Shown here piece after piece: positions 1-8,816 of a DNA stretch of 64,000 nt. The position numbers and the translations under genes were made by a program. Origin of the DNA: Thermoleptolyngbya sichuanensis A183 (GTDB lineage: Bacteria; Cyanobacteriota; Cyanobacteriia; Elainellales; Elainellaceae); the NCBI RefSeq assembly GCF_013177315.1, contig NZ_CP053661.1, positions 3,782,001 through 3,846,000 on the forward strand, written 5' to 3'. Each line of letters starts with the position of its first letter. Position 1 is the stretch's first letter. Below the pieces are notes generated by a model. It made no database searches. It saw only the letters and a list, made by a program, of their open reading frames with translations, and was not told the origin of the DNA.

Positions 1-98
1 GTGAGCGGGTGCGCCAGATCGAGGCGAAGGCGTTGCAAAAGCTGCGTCAGCCCAAGCGTCGCAACCGCGTCCGCGACTATCTGGAAGCGCTGTCGTAG
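1..98 (+). CDS. RNA polymerase sigma-70 factor, C-terminal end (partial)
   Basis: The window opens inside this gene, so only the last 31 codons are visible (reading from base 3, stop TAG at 96-98). They encode the end of sigma region 4.2: RVRQIEAKALQKLRQPKRRN followed by RVRDYLEALS. This is the second helix of the -35-binding helix-turn-helix and its basic tail. The QPKRRNRVRDYLE-type tail looks more like a cyanobacterial group 2 sigma factor (SigB/SigD class) than the essential SigA, but that is inference from a short stretch. A hairpin about 50 bases downstream could end its transcript. Confidence 0.85.
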   Translation, partial: ERVRQIEAKALQKLRQPKRRNRVRDYLEALS

Positions 99-150
99 CG
101 CGATCAGCTAGTTCAACAGCTAGTCCAACCGTCAGTCCAAACCATTGAAC

Positions 151-187
151 AGTGCATCTGACCTAGTTGGATGCACTTTCGCGTTTT
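151..187 (+). terminator. Probable terminator after the sigma factor gene
   Basis: AGTGCATC at 151-158 pairs perfectly with GATGCACT at 170-177, leaving an 11-base loop. TTCGCGTTTT follows. The T-run is interrupted, so this is a moderate Rho-independent terminator candidate. Its position, 53 bases after the stop codon, fits. Confidence 0.5.
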
Positions 188-509
188 ATAGTCCGCATTT
201 TGTAGAGAATGTGACTGGATTTGGAGAAGGTATCTAAAGCGCTTGTCAGTCCGTCTTCTACGGCAGCTTGGGAAATCGCTAGGATTAGACATAGAGCAGG
301 ATATCGGGCAAGACATCGAGCAGGCGCGATGAGGCGCTTCGTAACCCAATTCCATGCCCCTTGCTGTGCCAACTTGTGGCTAACTTGTGTGCCAACTTGT
401 GGCTACTTGTAGCTAACTTGTAAAGCTGCTGTTTGAGGCGGATCTGAGAGGGCAATGGGGCTGGGTCATAGTCTTGAATTGTTGGCTGGATCATTGCAGG
501 AGTTTGAGA
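188..509. other. Non-coding gap with a short direct repeat
   Basis: No convincing gene is visible between the sigma terminator and the GTPase start. Bases 365-423 hold an imperfect direct repeat of about 21-23 bp built on GTGCCAACTTGTGGCTA, present twice, with a shorter third TAGCTAACTTGTAA echo. No promoter could be assigned with confidence. Confidence 0.5.
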
Positions 510-2027
510 TTGGCAGATCGTAAGGACAGGTCAGACCGTTCAGGCAGTCCCCATCCTAGAACCCTTCCTACAAACCCGGCTCAGGACGCTGCCGAGCGAT
601 CGCCCTTTGACCCCGCCCTGGATCAAGAACTGGACGAGGCGATCGCCAGTTTTCGCGAGATCCAGGCAGATCTAACCTACTGTCAGGCGCAGGACGCGCT
701 GCGGGATCTGGTGAATGGGCTAGATCTGACCCCGCGAGAGCGATCGGGTTTGGAAACAGAGCTAACCAGCCTGCAAACCCTGCTGCAAAAGCTCGACCGC
801 ATGGTGGTGCAAATTGCGGTGTTTGGCATGGTGGGGCGGGGCAAGTCGTCGCTGCTGAATGCGCTGCTGGGGCAGTCGGTGTTTGAAACGGGGCCGGTGC
901 ATGGCATCACGCAGGCGGTGCAGGCGGCGAACTGGGAAATTCGGCAGGAGGCGATCGCCGGAAGCGCTCAGGAGGTTCTGCGGGTGTCGCTGCCGGGAAC
1001 GGGCCAGTCGCAGGTAGAGCTGATCGACACACCGGGCATCGACGAAGTAGACGGCGAGGGGCGCGAACAACTGGCACAGCAGATTGCCAAACAGGCGGAT
1101 CTAATCCTGTTCGTTGTATCGGGCGATATTACCCGCGTGGAATATGAGGCGTTGTCGGCGCTGCGGCAGGCGGCTAAGCCGATGCTGCTGGTGTTCAACA
1201 AGGTGGATCAGTATCCCGATGCCGATCGTCAAGCAATTTATCAGACCATCCGCGACCAGCGCGTGCGAGAACTGCTGTCGCCGGACGAAATCGTCATGGC
1301 GGCGGCTTCGCCGATGACGACGACGGCCGTGCGTCAGCCTGATGGCCAGCTTGTGGTGCGCCGAGAAGCCGGAAAGCCCCAGATAGACGACCTGAAGCTG
1401 AAAATTTTGGAGATTTTGCACCGCGAGGGCAAGTCGCTGGTGGCGCTGAATACGATGCTCTATGCCGACGATGTGAGCGATCGCCTGTTGCAGCGCAAGC
1501 TCGAAATCCGCGATCGCAGCGCCGATGACCTGATCTGGCAGGGCGTGATGACCAAGGCCGTGGCGATCGCCCTGAACCCGATTACCGTGCTGGATCTGCT
1601 GGGCGGCGCAGTGATTGAAATTGCCCTGATTGTCACCCTGTCACGGCTCTACGGCATCCCCATGACCCAGCAAAACGCCCTCATGCTGCTGCAAAAAATG
1701 GCAATTGGGCTAGGCGGCGTGACGGCCAGCGACCTGCTGCTGACGCTGGGACTGGGTTCGCTGAAAAGCCTGCTGGGTGCCGCGGCTCCAGCTACTGGGG
1801 GCGCGTCGGTGTTGCCCTATGCCTCCGTGGCGATCGCCCAGGCAGGGGTCGCAGGAGTGTCTACCTACGTCATTGGCCAGCTCACCAAAACCTACCTCGC
1901 CAACGGCGCATCCTGGGGGCCCACCGGGCTAAAAACCGTCGTCAGCGAAATTCTTGACTCTCTTGACGAAGCCTCCATTCTGAGCCGAATTAAGGACGAA
2001 TTGCAGGCTAAGTTGGAGCAGCGATAG
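510..2027 (+). CDS. Era/YcjF-like GTPase with C-terminal DUF697-type membrane domain
   Basis: A P-loop GTPase of about 505 residues. G1 is GMVGRGKSS near residue 106, the G3 motif is DTPGID near 172, and G4 is NKVD near 229, all intact. The C-terminal third is hydrophobic and Ala/Gly/Leu-rich, resembling DUF697/YcjF-type regions that anchor the protein to the membrane. The substrate process is unknown. The reading frame is open from TTG 474, but there is no ATG before the G domain. I favour TTG 510 because CAGGAG lies 7 bases upstream. The N-terminal 40 residues are low-similarity, polar sequence, so the start remains uncertain. The SRPBCC gene follows 14 bases after the stop and may be co-transcribed. 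Confidence 0.85.
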   Translation: MADRKDRSDRSGSPHPRTLPTNPAQDAAERSPFDPALDQELDEAIASFREIQADLTYCQAQDALRDLVNGLDLTPRERSGLETELTSLQTLLQKLDRMVVQIAVFGMVGRGKSSLLNALLGQSVFETGPVHGITQAVQAANWEIRQEAIAGSAQEVLRVSLPGTGQSQVELIDTPGIDEVDGEGREQLAQQIAKQADLILFVVSGDITRVEYEALSALRQAAKPMLLVFNKVDQYPDADRQAIYQTIRDQRVRELLSPDEIVMAAASPMTTTAVRQPDGQLVVRREAGKPQIDDLKLKILEILHREGKSLVALNTMLYADDVSDRLLQRKLEIRDRSADDLIWQGVMTKAVAIALNPITVLDLLGGAVIEIALIVTLSRLYGIPMTQQNALMLLQKMAIGLGGVTASDLLLTLGLGSLKSLLGAAAPATGGASVLPYASVAIAQAGVAGVSTYVIGQLTKTYLANGASWGPTGLKTVVSEILDSLDEASILSRIKDELQAKLEQR

Positions 2028-2041
2028 AAGGGATGGGGAGA

Positions 2042-2515
2042 ATGGCTGATTTTCAGATCTTTGAGCAATCTATTCAGATCAGCGCCAGCGCAACAGCGGT
2101 CGAGCAGTGTCTTATAGACCTGGAGTTGATGCATCGCTGGCTCAATCCGGCGCTGCGCTGTGAGCCTGTGGGTGTTTGGAGTACAGAGCTAGGCAGCAAG
2201 AGCCGATTTCTGATTCAAACGCCGCTGGCGCAACCTGCGCTCTACAGCACGGTGGTCGAGCGGGAGCCAGGGCTGATCGTGTGGGAGTTTAGGGGATTCT
2301 TTCAGGGGCGCGATCGCTGGGAGTGTCAACCGACTTCTACGGGCACGACGCTGATCAATCGCTTTGAGTTTCGCATTCCCAACCCCGTCATCCGCTATGG
2401 GTTTAATACGTTTGCGGCGGAGTGGACTCGGCAGGATATGCAGGCGCAGTTGCGGCGGCTAAAGCGCGTGGCAGAAGCGCTTTACAATAGCTCACAAACC
2501 GCGCCCAAAAAGTGA
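2042..2515 (+). CDS. SRPBCC-family (polyketide cyclase/START-like) protein
   Basis: About 157 residues with the layout of an SRPBCC helix-grip protein. It begins with FEQSIQISASATAVEQCLID, where the first strand leads into the ligand-pocket helix, and has a central strand with EREPGLIVWEFRGFF. The family binds hydrophobic ligands, and the ligand here is unknown. ATG 2042 is preferred over ATG 2033 because GAAGGG lies nine bases before it. It starts 14 bases after the GTPase stop codon, which suggests one transcription unit. Confidence 0.7.
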   Translation: MADFQIFEQSIQISASATAVEQCLIDLELMHRWLNPALRCEPVGVWSTELGSKSRFLIQTPLAQPALYSTVVEREPGLIVWEFRGFFQGRDRWECQPTSTGTTLINRFEFRIPNPVIRYGFNTFAAEWTRQDMQAQLRRLKRVAEALYNSSQTAPKK

Positions 2516-2640
2516 AGAAACGTATGCAAAACTAAACCTTGATTACAGATTCCCAGCCTTCAACGGGGAATTTCCGACCTGGGTGATAGTTTGATGAGTA
2601 TCGAATAACACCATCAAAAACTTTCGCTCGGTTTAGCTCA

Positions 2641-2817
2641 ATGTACGATAAGAACACGAAAAAAGATTGGTTGAGCGCGGTTCTAACTGCGACGCTGGGC
2701 GCAGGAGCCGTGACCACATTTGCCATTAGCCAGGGGCAACATCCGGCGATCGCCCTCAGTATTACAGCCTTTGCAGTTTTGGCTGCCTTAATGATTGATC
2801 ACTACAGCCCGTCCTGA
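2641..2817 (+). CDS. Small conserved-type membrane protein (58 aa)
   Basis: An ATG-started ORF of 58 codons. The protein begins MYDKNTKKDWLSAVLTATLG and contains two hydrophobic segments: LSAVLTATLGAGAVTTFAI at about residues 11-29 and AIALSITAFAVLAALMI at about 36-52. A short QGQHP turn separates them, giving a two-pass hairpin topology. The charged N-terminus and clean membrane pattern look like a real gene rather than chance. It resembles small uncharacterised cyanobacterial proteins, from memory only. No strong Shine-Dalgarno sequence is visible. Function unknown. Confidence 0.6.
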   Translation: MYDKNTKKDWLSAVLTATLGAGAVTTFAISQGQHPAIALSITAFAVLAALMIDHYSPS

Positions 2818-2935
2818 GTTTTAGCTGCAATTTGAGTCTAAATTCAAGCAAAACGGGAAACCAAAACTTGAGCTGACCTGAGCTATTGCTCAATCCCGAC
2901 TATTGCCCAACGAGGTAATTTTCCGGTGCAGTCTC

Positions 2936-3649
<714 letters not shown>

Positions 3650-3705
3650 GAGGGAAAGAGGGAAGAACGAAGAGGGAAGAACGAAGAGAGAAGAGGGCTG
3701 GAAGG
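3650..3705. repeat. Purine-rich short tandem repeat (14-bp unit)
   Basis: The unit GGAAGAACGAAGAG occurs twice in tandem, flanked by degenerate AGAAGAGG and AGGGAAAG pieces. The pyrimidine-strand version recurs at 38766-38810, so it is a dispersed simple repeat. It lies immediately upstream of the trmD start and creates a false N-terminal extension of that reading frame. Confidence 0.75.
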
Positions 3706-3941
3706 GGGGGCGGCTGCTTTGGAGTATTGTTCTTTGGAATAGTTTTCGGAGTGGTTTCTGGAGGCTTTGGGGGGTTGGTGGTCGTAAAAGGCGATAGGTT
3801 TTTGCACCTATGCTCAAGGGGGAATGTAATGAAGCTAGGATAGGGTTCGCACAAAAACTACCGTTAAAGGCTTGAGAGTATGGTTAAATAATTACGCTTA
3901 GACTCTAGACCTACTCCCATTAGATTTGCTGATTTAATCGC

Positions 3942-4079
3942 AATGTGCGACTTTGCCGATCTCCCTCACCCTAAATCCCTCTCCCAGAGAGGGAGAGGGA
4001 CTTCAAGCCTCTCTTGCTCCCCTTCTCCCGACATGGGAGAAGGGGTTGGGGGATGAGGGCAAATTGGAAGTTGCACATC
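3942..4079. repeat. Dispersed 138-bp repeat, family A, copy 1 (MITE-like)
   Basis: Ends in inverted repeats: ATGTGCGACTTTGCC on the left and GGAAGTTGCACAT on the right. The interior contains a palindromic CTCTCCCAGAGAGGGAGAG and the boxes CTTCAAGCCTCTCTTGCTCC and GGGGTTGGGGGATGAGGGCA. Other copies lie at 20302-20440 (same orientation) and 48251-48385 (opposite). It encodes no protein. Size, inverted ends and dispersal fit a non-autonomous mobile element. Confidence 0.8.
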
Positions 4080-4454
4080 CCGTGATTTAACTTGTCGAAT
4101 CTAAATTCTATTCGACTGAACTTTATCAGGATAAAGCAGAGTCGGCGATGTATGCGAGATTGCGCCTGCGAGATTGCGCTTGCGAGATTGCAAGCACCAT
4201 CGCTCGTCTTTTGGCGATTTATCCGAGGGTTCATGCCTTGACCGCTGATTTCGCTGCATACTTGCTGCATATTTACTGCACGGTAGAAGATTTTCCTGCT
4301 GTTTTTCCCTGAGTCCCCACTCGCCAGCAACCTTCACTCTTGAGTAATGAGTAACACTCAACACGGGCTTGGCAAATTATTAGAACGGCTAGTGTCGCGC
4401 CGTCCGCTTTCAGAGCGGATGTTCCAATCTGATCCTACCCTCCAGCGTCAACGG
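4080..4454. other. Intergenic DNA upstream of cyanophycinase
   Basis: No gene is seen. Bases 4150-4190 contain a short direct repeat of GCGAGATTGCGC(C/T)T, present about three times (TGCGAGATTGCGCCTGCGAG and following). The frame of the downstream cyanophycinase is open back to ATG 4347. Confidence 0.4.
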
Positions 4455-5264
4455 ATGCCCCAGTCTACAGAAACAGCGGTTATGGTCATCGGCGGTGCCG
4501 AAGACAAAGTCCACGGTCGTGAAATTCTCCGCACGTTTTTTCATCGATCTCGCGGTGCGGATGCGCGGATTGCCATCATTCCTTCGGCTTCGCGGGAGCC
4601 GGGGGTGATCGGCAGCCGCTACCGCGAGATTTTTGAAGACATGGGCGCAAAGGATATTGCCATTTTCGACATCCAAGATCGGGATCAGGGGAGCCATCCT
4701 GAATGGCAGGCGTTTCTGGAAGACTGTACGGGCGTGTTTATGACCGGGGGCGACCAGTTGCGGCTATGCGGGCTGCTGTCGGATACGCCCATCATGGAAA
4801 AGGTGAGAATTCGCGCTCAACTGGGCGAAATTACGCTGGCGGGCACGAGCGCTGGGGCAGCCGTAATGGGGCAGCACATGATTGCGGGTGGCGGTAGCGG
4901 GGAGCCGCCGAATCGGTCGCTGGTAGATCTAACGACCGGACTCAACATTATTCCTGAAGTGCTGGTGGATCAGCATTTTCACAATCGCAATCGGATGGCG
5001 CGGCTGATGAGTGCGATCGCCGCCTATCCCGAAAAGCTAGGCATTGGCATCGACGAGGATACCTGCGCCATGTTTCAGGGCAATGGCACCTTTGAGGTGA
5101 TTGGCAAAGGCACGGTGACGGTGATCGACCCAGGTCAGATTTCCTTTACCAACCAGCCCGACGCGGGCACGGACGATCCCCTGAGCATCCACAATTTGCG
5201 GGTGCATATCCTTAGTCATGGCGATCGCTTTGATTTCTACAAGCGCGTCGTCTTGAATCGGTAG
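4455..5264 (+). CDS. cphB: Cyanophycinase
   Basis: Cyanophycinase is a cytoplasmic serine exopeptidase of the S51 class that cuts cyanophycin (poly-Asp with Arg side chains) into beta-Asp-Arg dipeptides, releasing stored nitrogen. Visible hallmarks are VIGGAEDKVHGREIL near the N-terminus, TGGDQLRLCGLL, the nucleophile elbow GTSAGAAVMG (Ser near residue 132), and VDQHFHNRNRMARL, which carries the family's catalytic-region His. ATG 4455 gives 269 residues, close to the characterised Synechocystis enzyme. ATG 4347 would add 36 residues with no family counterpart that I recall. The synthetase gene follows about 350 bases downstream, the usual cphB-cphA order. Confidence 0.95.
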   Translation: MPQSTETAVMVIGGAEDKVHGREILRTFFHRSRGADARIAIIPSASREPGVIGSRYREIFEDMGAKDIAIFDIQDRDQGSHPEWQAFLEDCTGVFMTGGDQLRLCGLLSDTPIMEKVRIRAQLGEITLAGTSAGAAVMGQHMIAGGGSGEPPNRSLVDLTTGLNIIPEVLVDQHFHNRNRMARLMSAIAAYPEKLGIGIDEDTCAMFQGNGTFEVIGKGTVTVIDPGQISFTNQPDAGTDDPLSIHNLRVHILSHGDRFDFYKRVVLNR

Positions 5265-5617
5265 GAGATCGGTAGGAAATCGATAGGAGATTGATAGCCA
5301 TCGGTGGCTGATGATTAGCTCATCGGGGTTCCGTTAGTGGCCTATCGGGGGCGATCGCCCGTCCTCAAGATTGCTCCCCGGGTTGATCTCCGGGTCTATC
5401 CCAATGAGTAACCCAATGAGTAATTACTCACAAAAATGTCCTGCGGTTCATTGCGTAGGGGACGAAAATGCGTCAGGATTCAGGCAACGGGGTGATGGCA
5501 GGCAGTTCCAAAACAAACCTAAAACTGTTTCAAACAATACAGTTTGTCATTGTTGTCCCGCTTGACACTAGACTATCGTGCTTCTAAAGCCGCACTCTAT
5601 CCTGGAATCCCAGCGCT
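5265..5617 (+). other. cphB-cphA intergenic region
   Basis: About 350 bases without a gene. Just after cphB there is a short GATCGGTAGGA-type direct repeat (5260-5300). TTGACA at 5562-5567 could be a -35 box, but the downstream TAAAGC-like -10 is poor, so a cphA promoter is only a suggestion. No NtcA site (GTA-N8-TAC) with a good match was recognised. Confidence 0.35.
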
Positions 5618-8350
5618 ATGAAGATTCTCAAGACTCAGACGTTGCGAGGCCCCAACTACTGGAGCATTCGATACCCGAAGCTGGTGATCATCCGGCTCGA
5701 CCTCGAAGACCTGAGCGATCGCCCGTCTAACGAAATCCCTGGATTTTACGACGGGTTGGTATCCCTCCTGCCCAGCTTGGTCGAACACTACTGCTCACCT
5801 GGCTGCCGGGGCGGGTTCCTCAGCCGCGTCCAGGAAGGCACCATGATGGGGCATATCGTGGAACACGTCGCGCTGGAATTGCAAACGCTGGCCGGGATGA
5901 CCGTCGGCTTTGGGCGCACCCGCGAGACCTCGACTCCCGGTGTTTACCAAGTTGTGATTGAGTACAAAAACGAGCAGGCGGGTCGCTACGCAGCGCGGGC
6001 GGCGGTTCGCCTTTGCCAGAGCATCGTAGACACAGGTCGCTATCCCGTTGAAGAACTGGAGCAAGACCTGAACGACCTGCGAGAACTGGCGATGGAAGCG
6101 GCGCTCGGCCCCAGTACCGAGCATATCGTCGCCGCGGCCGAGGCGCGGGGGATTCCCTGGATGCCACTCAGCACGCGATCGCTCATCCAGCTTGGCTACG
6201 GCGAATATCAGAAACGTATCCAGGCCAGCCTCAGCAGCGGCACGGGCATTTTGGGCGTAGAGCTAGCCAGCGACAAGGAAGGGACGAAGCGGCTGCTGGC
6301 CGAAGCGGGTGTTCCGGTTCCTCGTGGCACCACGATTTACTACCTGGATGAACTGGAGCAAGCCATCGAAGACGTGGGCGGGTTCCCCATCGTCATCAAG
6401 CCGCTAGACGGCAACCATGGCCGCGGCATCACCATCGACATTAACTCAATGGCAGAAGCCGAGGAAGCCTACGATGCTGCCCAAGCTGCCTCAAAATCCC
6501 ATGCAGTAATTGTCGAGCGCTTCTATCGCGGGCGCGATCACCGGATCTTGCTCGTCGGTGGCAAAGTGGTGGCAGTGGCAGAGCGCGTCCCTGCTCACGT
6601 CGTTGGCAACGGTCGCTCCACCATTGCTGAACTGGTGGACGAAACCAACCGCGACCCCCGCCGGGGGACAGGACACGACAACGTGTTGACCCAGATCGAG
6701 CTAGATCGCGCTGCCTTTCAAATGCTGGAGCGCCAGGGCTATGACCTGGATACAGTGCTGCCGATGGGGCAAGTGTGCTACTTGAAGGCGACCGCAAACC
6801 TTAGCACAGGCGGCATCGCCATCGATCGCACGGACGACATCCACCCTGAAAACCGCTGGATTGCCGAACGCGCCGCCAAAATCATCGGGCTGGACATTGC
6901 CGGATTGGACGTGGTAACCCCCGACATTTCTAAACCCATGCGCGAGGTGGATGGCGTAATTGTAGAAGTCAACGCCGCGCCGGGCCTGCGGATGCACTTC
7001 TCACCCAGCGAGGGTACGCCGCGCAACGTGGGCGAAGCCATCATCGACATGCTGTTTCCGCCCGGAACGCCCGGCCGTGTGCCCATTGTGGCGGTGACGG
7101 GCACCAATGGTAAAACCACCACCAATCGCCTGACCGCCCATATTTTCAAGCAAACGGGGCAAATCGTCGGCTACACTACCACCGACGGCATCTACATTGG
7201 CGACTATCTAGTGGAAAAGGGCGACACCACAGGGCCCCAAAGCGCCCAGGTGATTTTGCAAGATCCAACGGTGCAAGTCGCGGTGCTGGAAACGGCGCGG
7301 GGCGGGATTTTGCGCTCTGGGCTGGGCTTTAACCAGTGCGATGTGGGCGTGGTGCTGAATGTGGCGGCCGACCATTTGGGTATTGGCGATATCGATACGG
7401 TGGAGCAACTGGCACACCTTAAGAGCGTCGTGGCAGAAAGCGTCGGGGTGGGCGGCTATGCTGTGCTGAATGCGGATGACCCGCTGGTGGCGGCGATGGC
7501 TGGCCGCGTCAAGTCGCAGGTGGCCTACTTTGCCATGAACCCGGACAATCCCACGGTGCAAAACCACGTCGCTCAGGGTGGACTGGCGGCAATTTATGAA
7601 AACGGCTACCTGACGCTGGTGAAAGGCGACTGGGCGCTGCGGCTGATGGAGGCGGCCAGCGTGCCCCTGACGATGGGCGGCCGTGCGCCGTTTATGATTG
7701 CCAATGCGCTGGCGGCTTCGCTGGCGGCCTTTGCCCAGGGCGTTCCGGTCGAGGCCATTCGGCAGGGGCTTGCCACCTTCCAGGCCTCTGCCAGCCAGAC
7801 TCCCGGCCGCATGAATCTGTTTAATCTGGGTGAGTTTCATGTCCTGTTGGACTATGCCCACAATCCCCACAGCTATGAGGCGCTGGGCGGCTTTGTGCGG
7901 AACTGGAACGGGGAGCGGATCGGGGTGATTGGCGGACCGGGCGATCGCCGCGATGAGGACTTCATTACCCTCGGTCGGCTCTCGGCTGCCATTTTCGACC
8001 GGATTTACATCAAAGAAGACAACGACACCCGTGGACGAGCGCGGGGCAGCGCAGCTGCGTTTATCGAAGAAGGTATTCGGCAAATCCAGCCAGATCTGAA
8101 ATATGACGTGATTCTGGACGAAACCGAAGCCATTAATACGGCGCTGGATCAGGCCCCCAAGGATGCGCTAGTGGTGATTCTGCCGGAGAGCGTTAGCCGT
8201 GCCATGAGCCTGATCGATGCCCGCCGACCCATTTCGGAGGCGACCACGCTCCAGCCCACCCCCGAAGCCCCACCAGAGCCGCCAAGGTTGGAAGACAATC
8301 CCTTCGAGACGGGCTTTGAAGAGTTTGTGCCCTCTGTGGCAGAGGGATAG
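5618..8350 (+). CDS. cphA: Cyanophycin synthetase
   Basis: CphA polymerises Asp and Arg into cyanophycin at the cost of ATP. The 910 residues carry the expected three parts. The N-terminal domain runs to about residue 210. The ATP-grasp domain has KPLDGNHGRGITIDI near 260 and VEVNAAPGLRMH near 450, and adds Asp or Arg. The Mur-ligase-like domain has the P-loop VTGTNGKTTTNRL near 494 and LDYAHNPHSYEALGG near 748, and catalyses the second addition. Length and motif order are normal, so the enzyme should be active. The last 30 residues are Pro/Glu-rich. With cphB upstream it forms a nitrogen-storage locus. Confidence 0.97.
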   Translation: MKILKTQTLRGPNYWSIRYPKLVIIRLDLEDLSDRPSNEIPGFYDGLVSLLPSLVEHYCSPGCRGGFLSRVQEGTMMGHIVEHVALELQTLAGMTVGFGRTRETSTPGVYQVVIEYKNEQAGRYAARAAVRLCQSIVDTGRYPVEELEQDLNDLRELAMEAALGPSTEHIVAAAEARGIPWMPLSTRSLIQLGYGEYQKRIQASLSSGTGILGVELASDKEGTKRLLAEAGVPVPRGTTIYYLDELEQAIEDVGGFPIVIKPLDGNHGRGITIDINSMAEAEEAYDAAQAASKSHAVIVERFYRGRDHRILLVGGKVVAVAERVPAHVVGNGRSTIAELVDETNRDPRRGTGHDNVLTQIELDRAAFQMLERQGYDLDTVLPMGQVCYLKATANLSTGGIAIDRTDDIHPENRWIAERAAKIIGLDIAGLDVVTPDISKPMREVDGVIVEVNAAPGLRMHFSPSEGTPRNVGEAIIDMLFPPGTPGRVPIVAVTGTNGKTTTNRLTAHIFKQTGQIVGYTTTDGIYIGDYLVEKGDTTGPQSAQVILQDPTVQVAVLETARGGILRSGLGFNQCDVGVVLNVAADHLGIGDIDTVEQLAHLKSVVAESVGVGGYAVLNADDPLVAAMAGRVKSQVAYFAMNPDNPTVQNHVAQGGLAAIYENGYLTLVKGDWALRLMEAASVPLTMGGRAPFMIANALAASLAAFAQGVPVEAIRQGLATFQASASQTPGRMNLFNLGEFHVLLDYAHNPHSYEALGGFVRNWNGERIGVIGGPGDRRDEDFITLGRLSAAIFDRIYIKEDNDTRGRARGSAAAFIEEGIRQIQPDLKYDVILDETEAINTALDQAPKDALVVILPESVSRAMSLIDARRPISEATTLQPTPEAPPEPPRLEDNPFETGFEEFVPSVAEG

Positions 8351-8357
8351 GCTGGGG

Positions 8358-8543
8358 TTAGGATTCAGCGCTGCTTGAGCCAGTCTGCTTGAGCCAGTCT
8401 TCTTCCCGCTTAAACGTGGTAGACCCCAACAGTTCCCAATTGCGTCGCTGCAATCGCCAGGTTACATTTCTCAGGGTTGCCATGCTCCCTGGTGCCAGTT
8501 TAAGCTGACTAATCGGTTTGACGACGGGATTGGCGATCGTCAT
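8358..8543 (-). pseudogene. Small ORF, possible remnant of a Uma2-type gene
   Basis: A 61-codon ORF with a real-looking start: ATG at 8541-8543 preceded by GGAGGG at 6 bases. It begins MTIANPVVKPISQLKLAPGS, then NVTW. This N-terminal style (a linker ending in a beta strand and TW) recalls N-termini of cyanobacterial Uma2-type proteins. The rest (RLQRRNWELLGSTTFKREED) does not continue as one. I read it as a 5' remnant of a larger gene after a deletion against cphA. It could instead be an unrelated small protein. Confidence 0.35.
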
Positions 8544-8816
8544 TGGGTTTCCCTCCGCCTTCTGAAAGTGCTGCTTAGAAATGCTGCAAAAAATGCCACT
8601 TTAATGCCGCTTAATGCCGCCTTGAAGCTGCTCTTTGGATGAGTATAGGGTTCGAGCCTTTTGAGAATCGTGTTAAGCAGTCAGAGGCAAACTGTGTGAG
8701 GATAGTGCTGGCTCAACTTGCAGGCTGAGATTTGGGTATTTAAGCAATCGTTGGTAGCATTTGGCAATAATTGGCAACATTTAGGTTTCTCTAGGGTTTC
8801 TCATCAGGAAAGAATT

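Noticed and set aside
7208-8083. A long open frame (291 codons) on the minus strand within cphA
   Set aside because: It is an antisense shadow of a strongly supported gene in GC-rich DNA, and its composition (His/Arg/Gln-rich) is typical of shadows.
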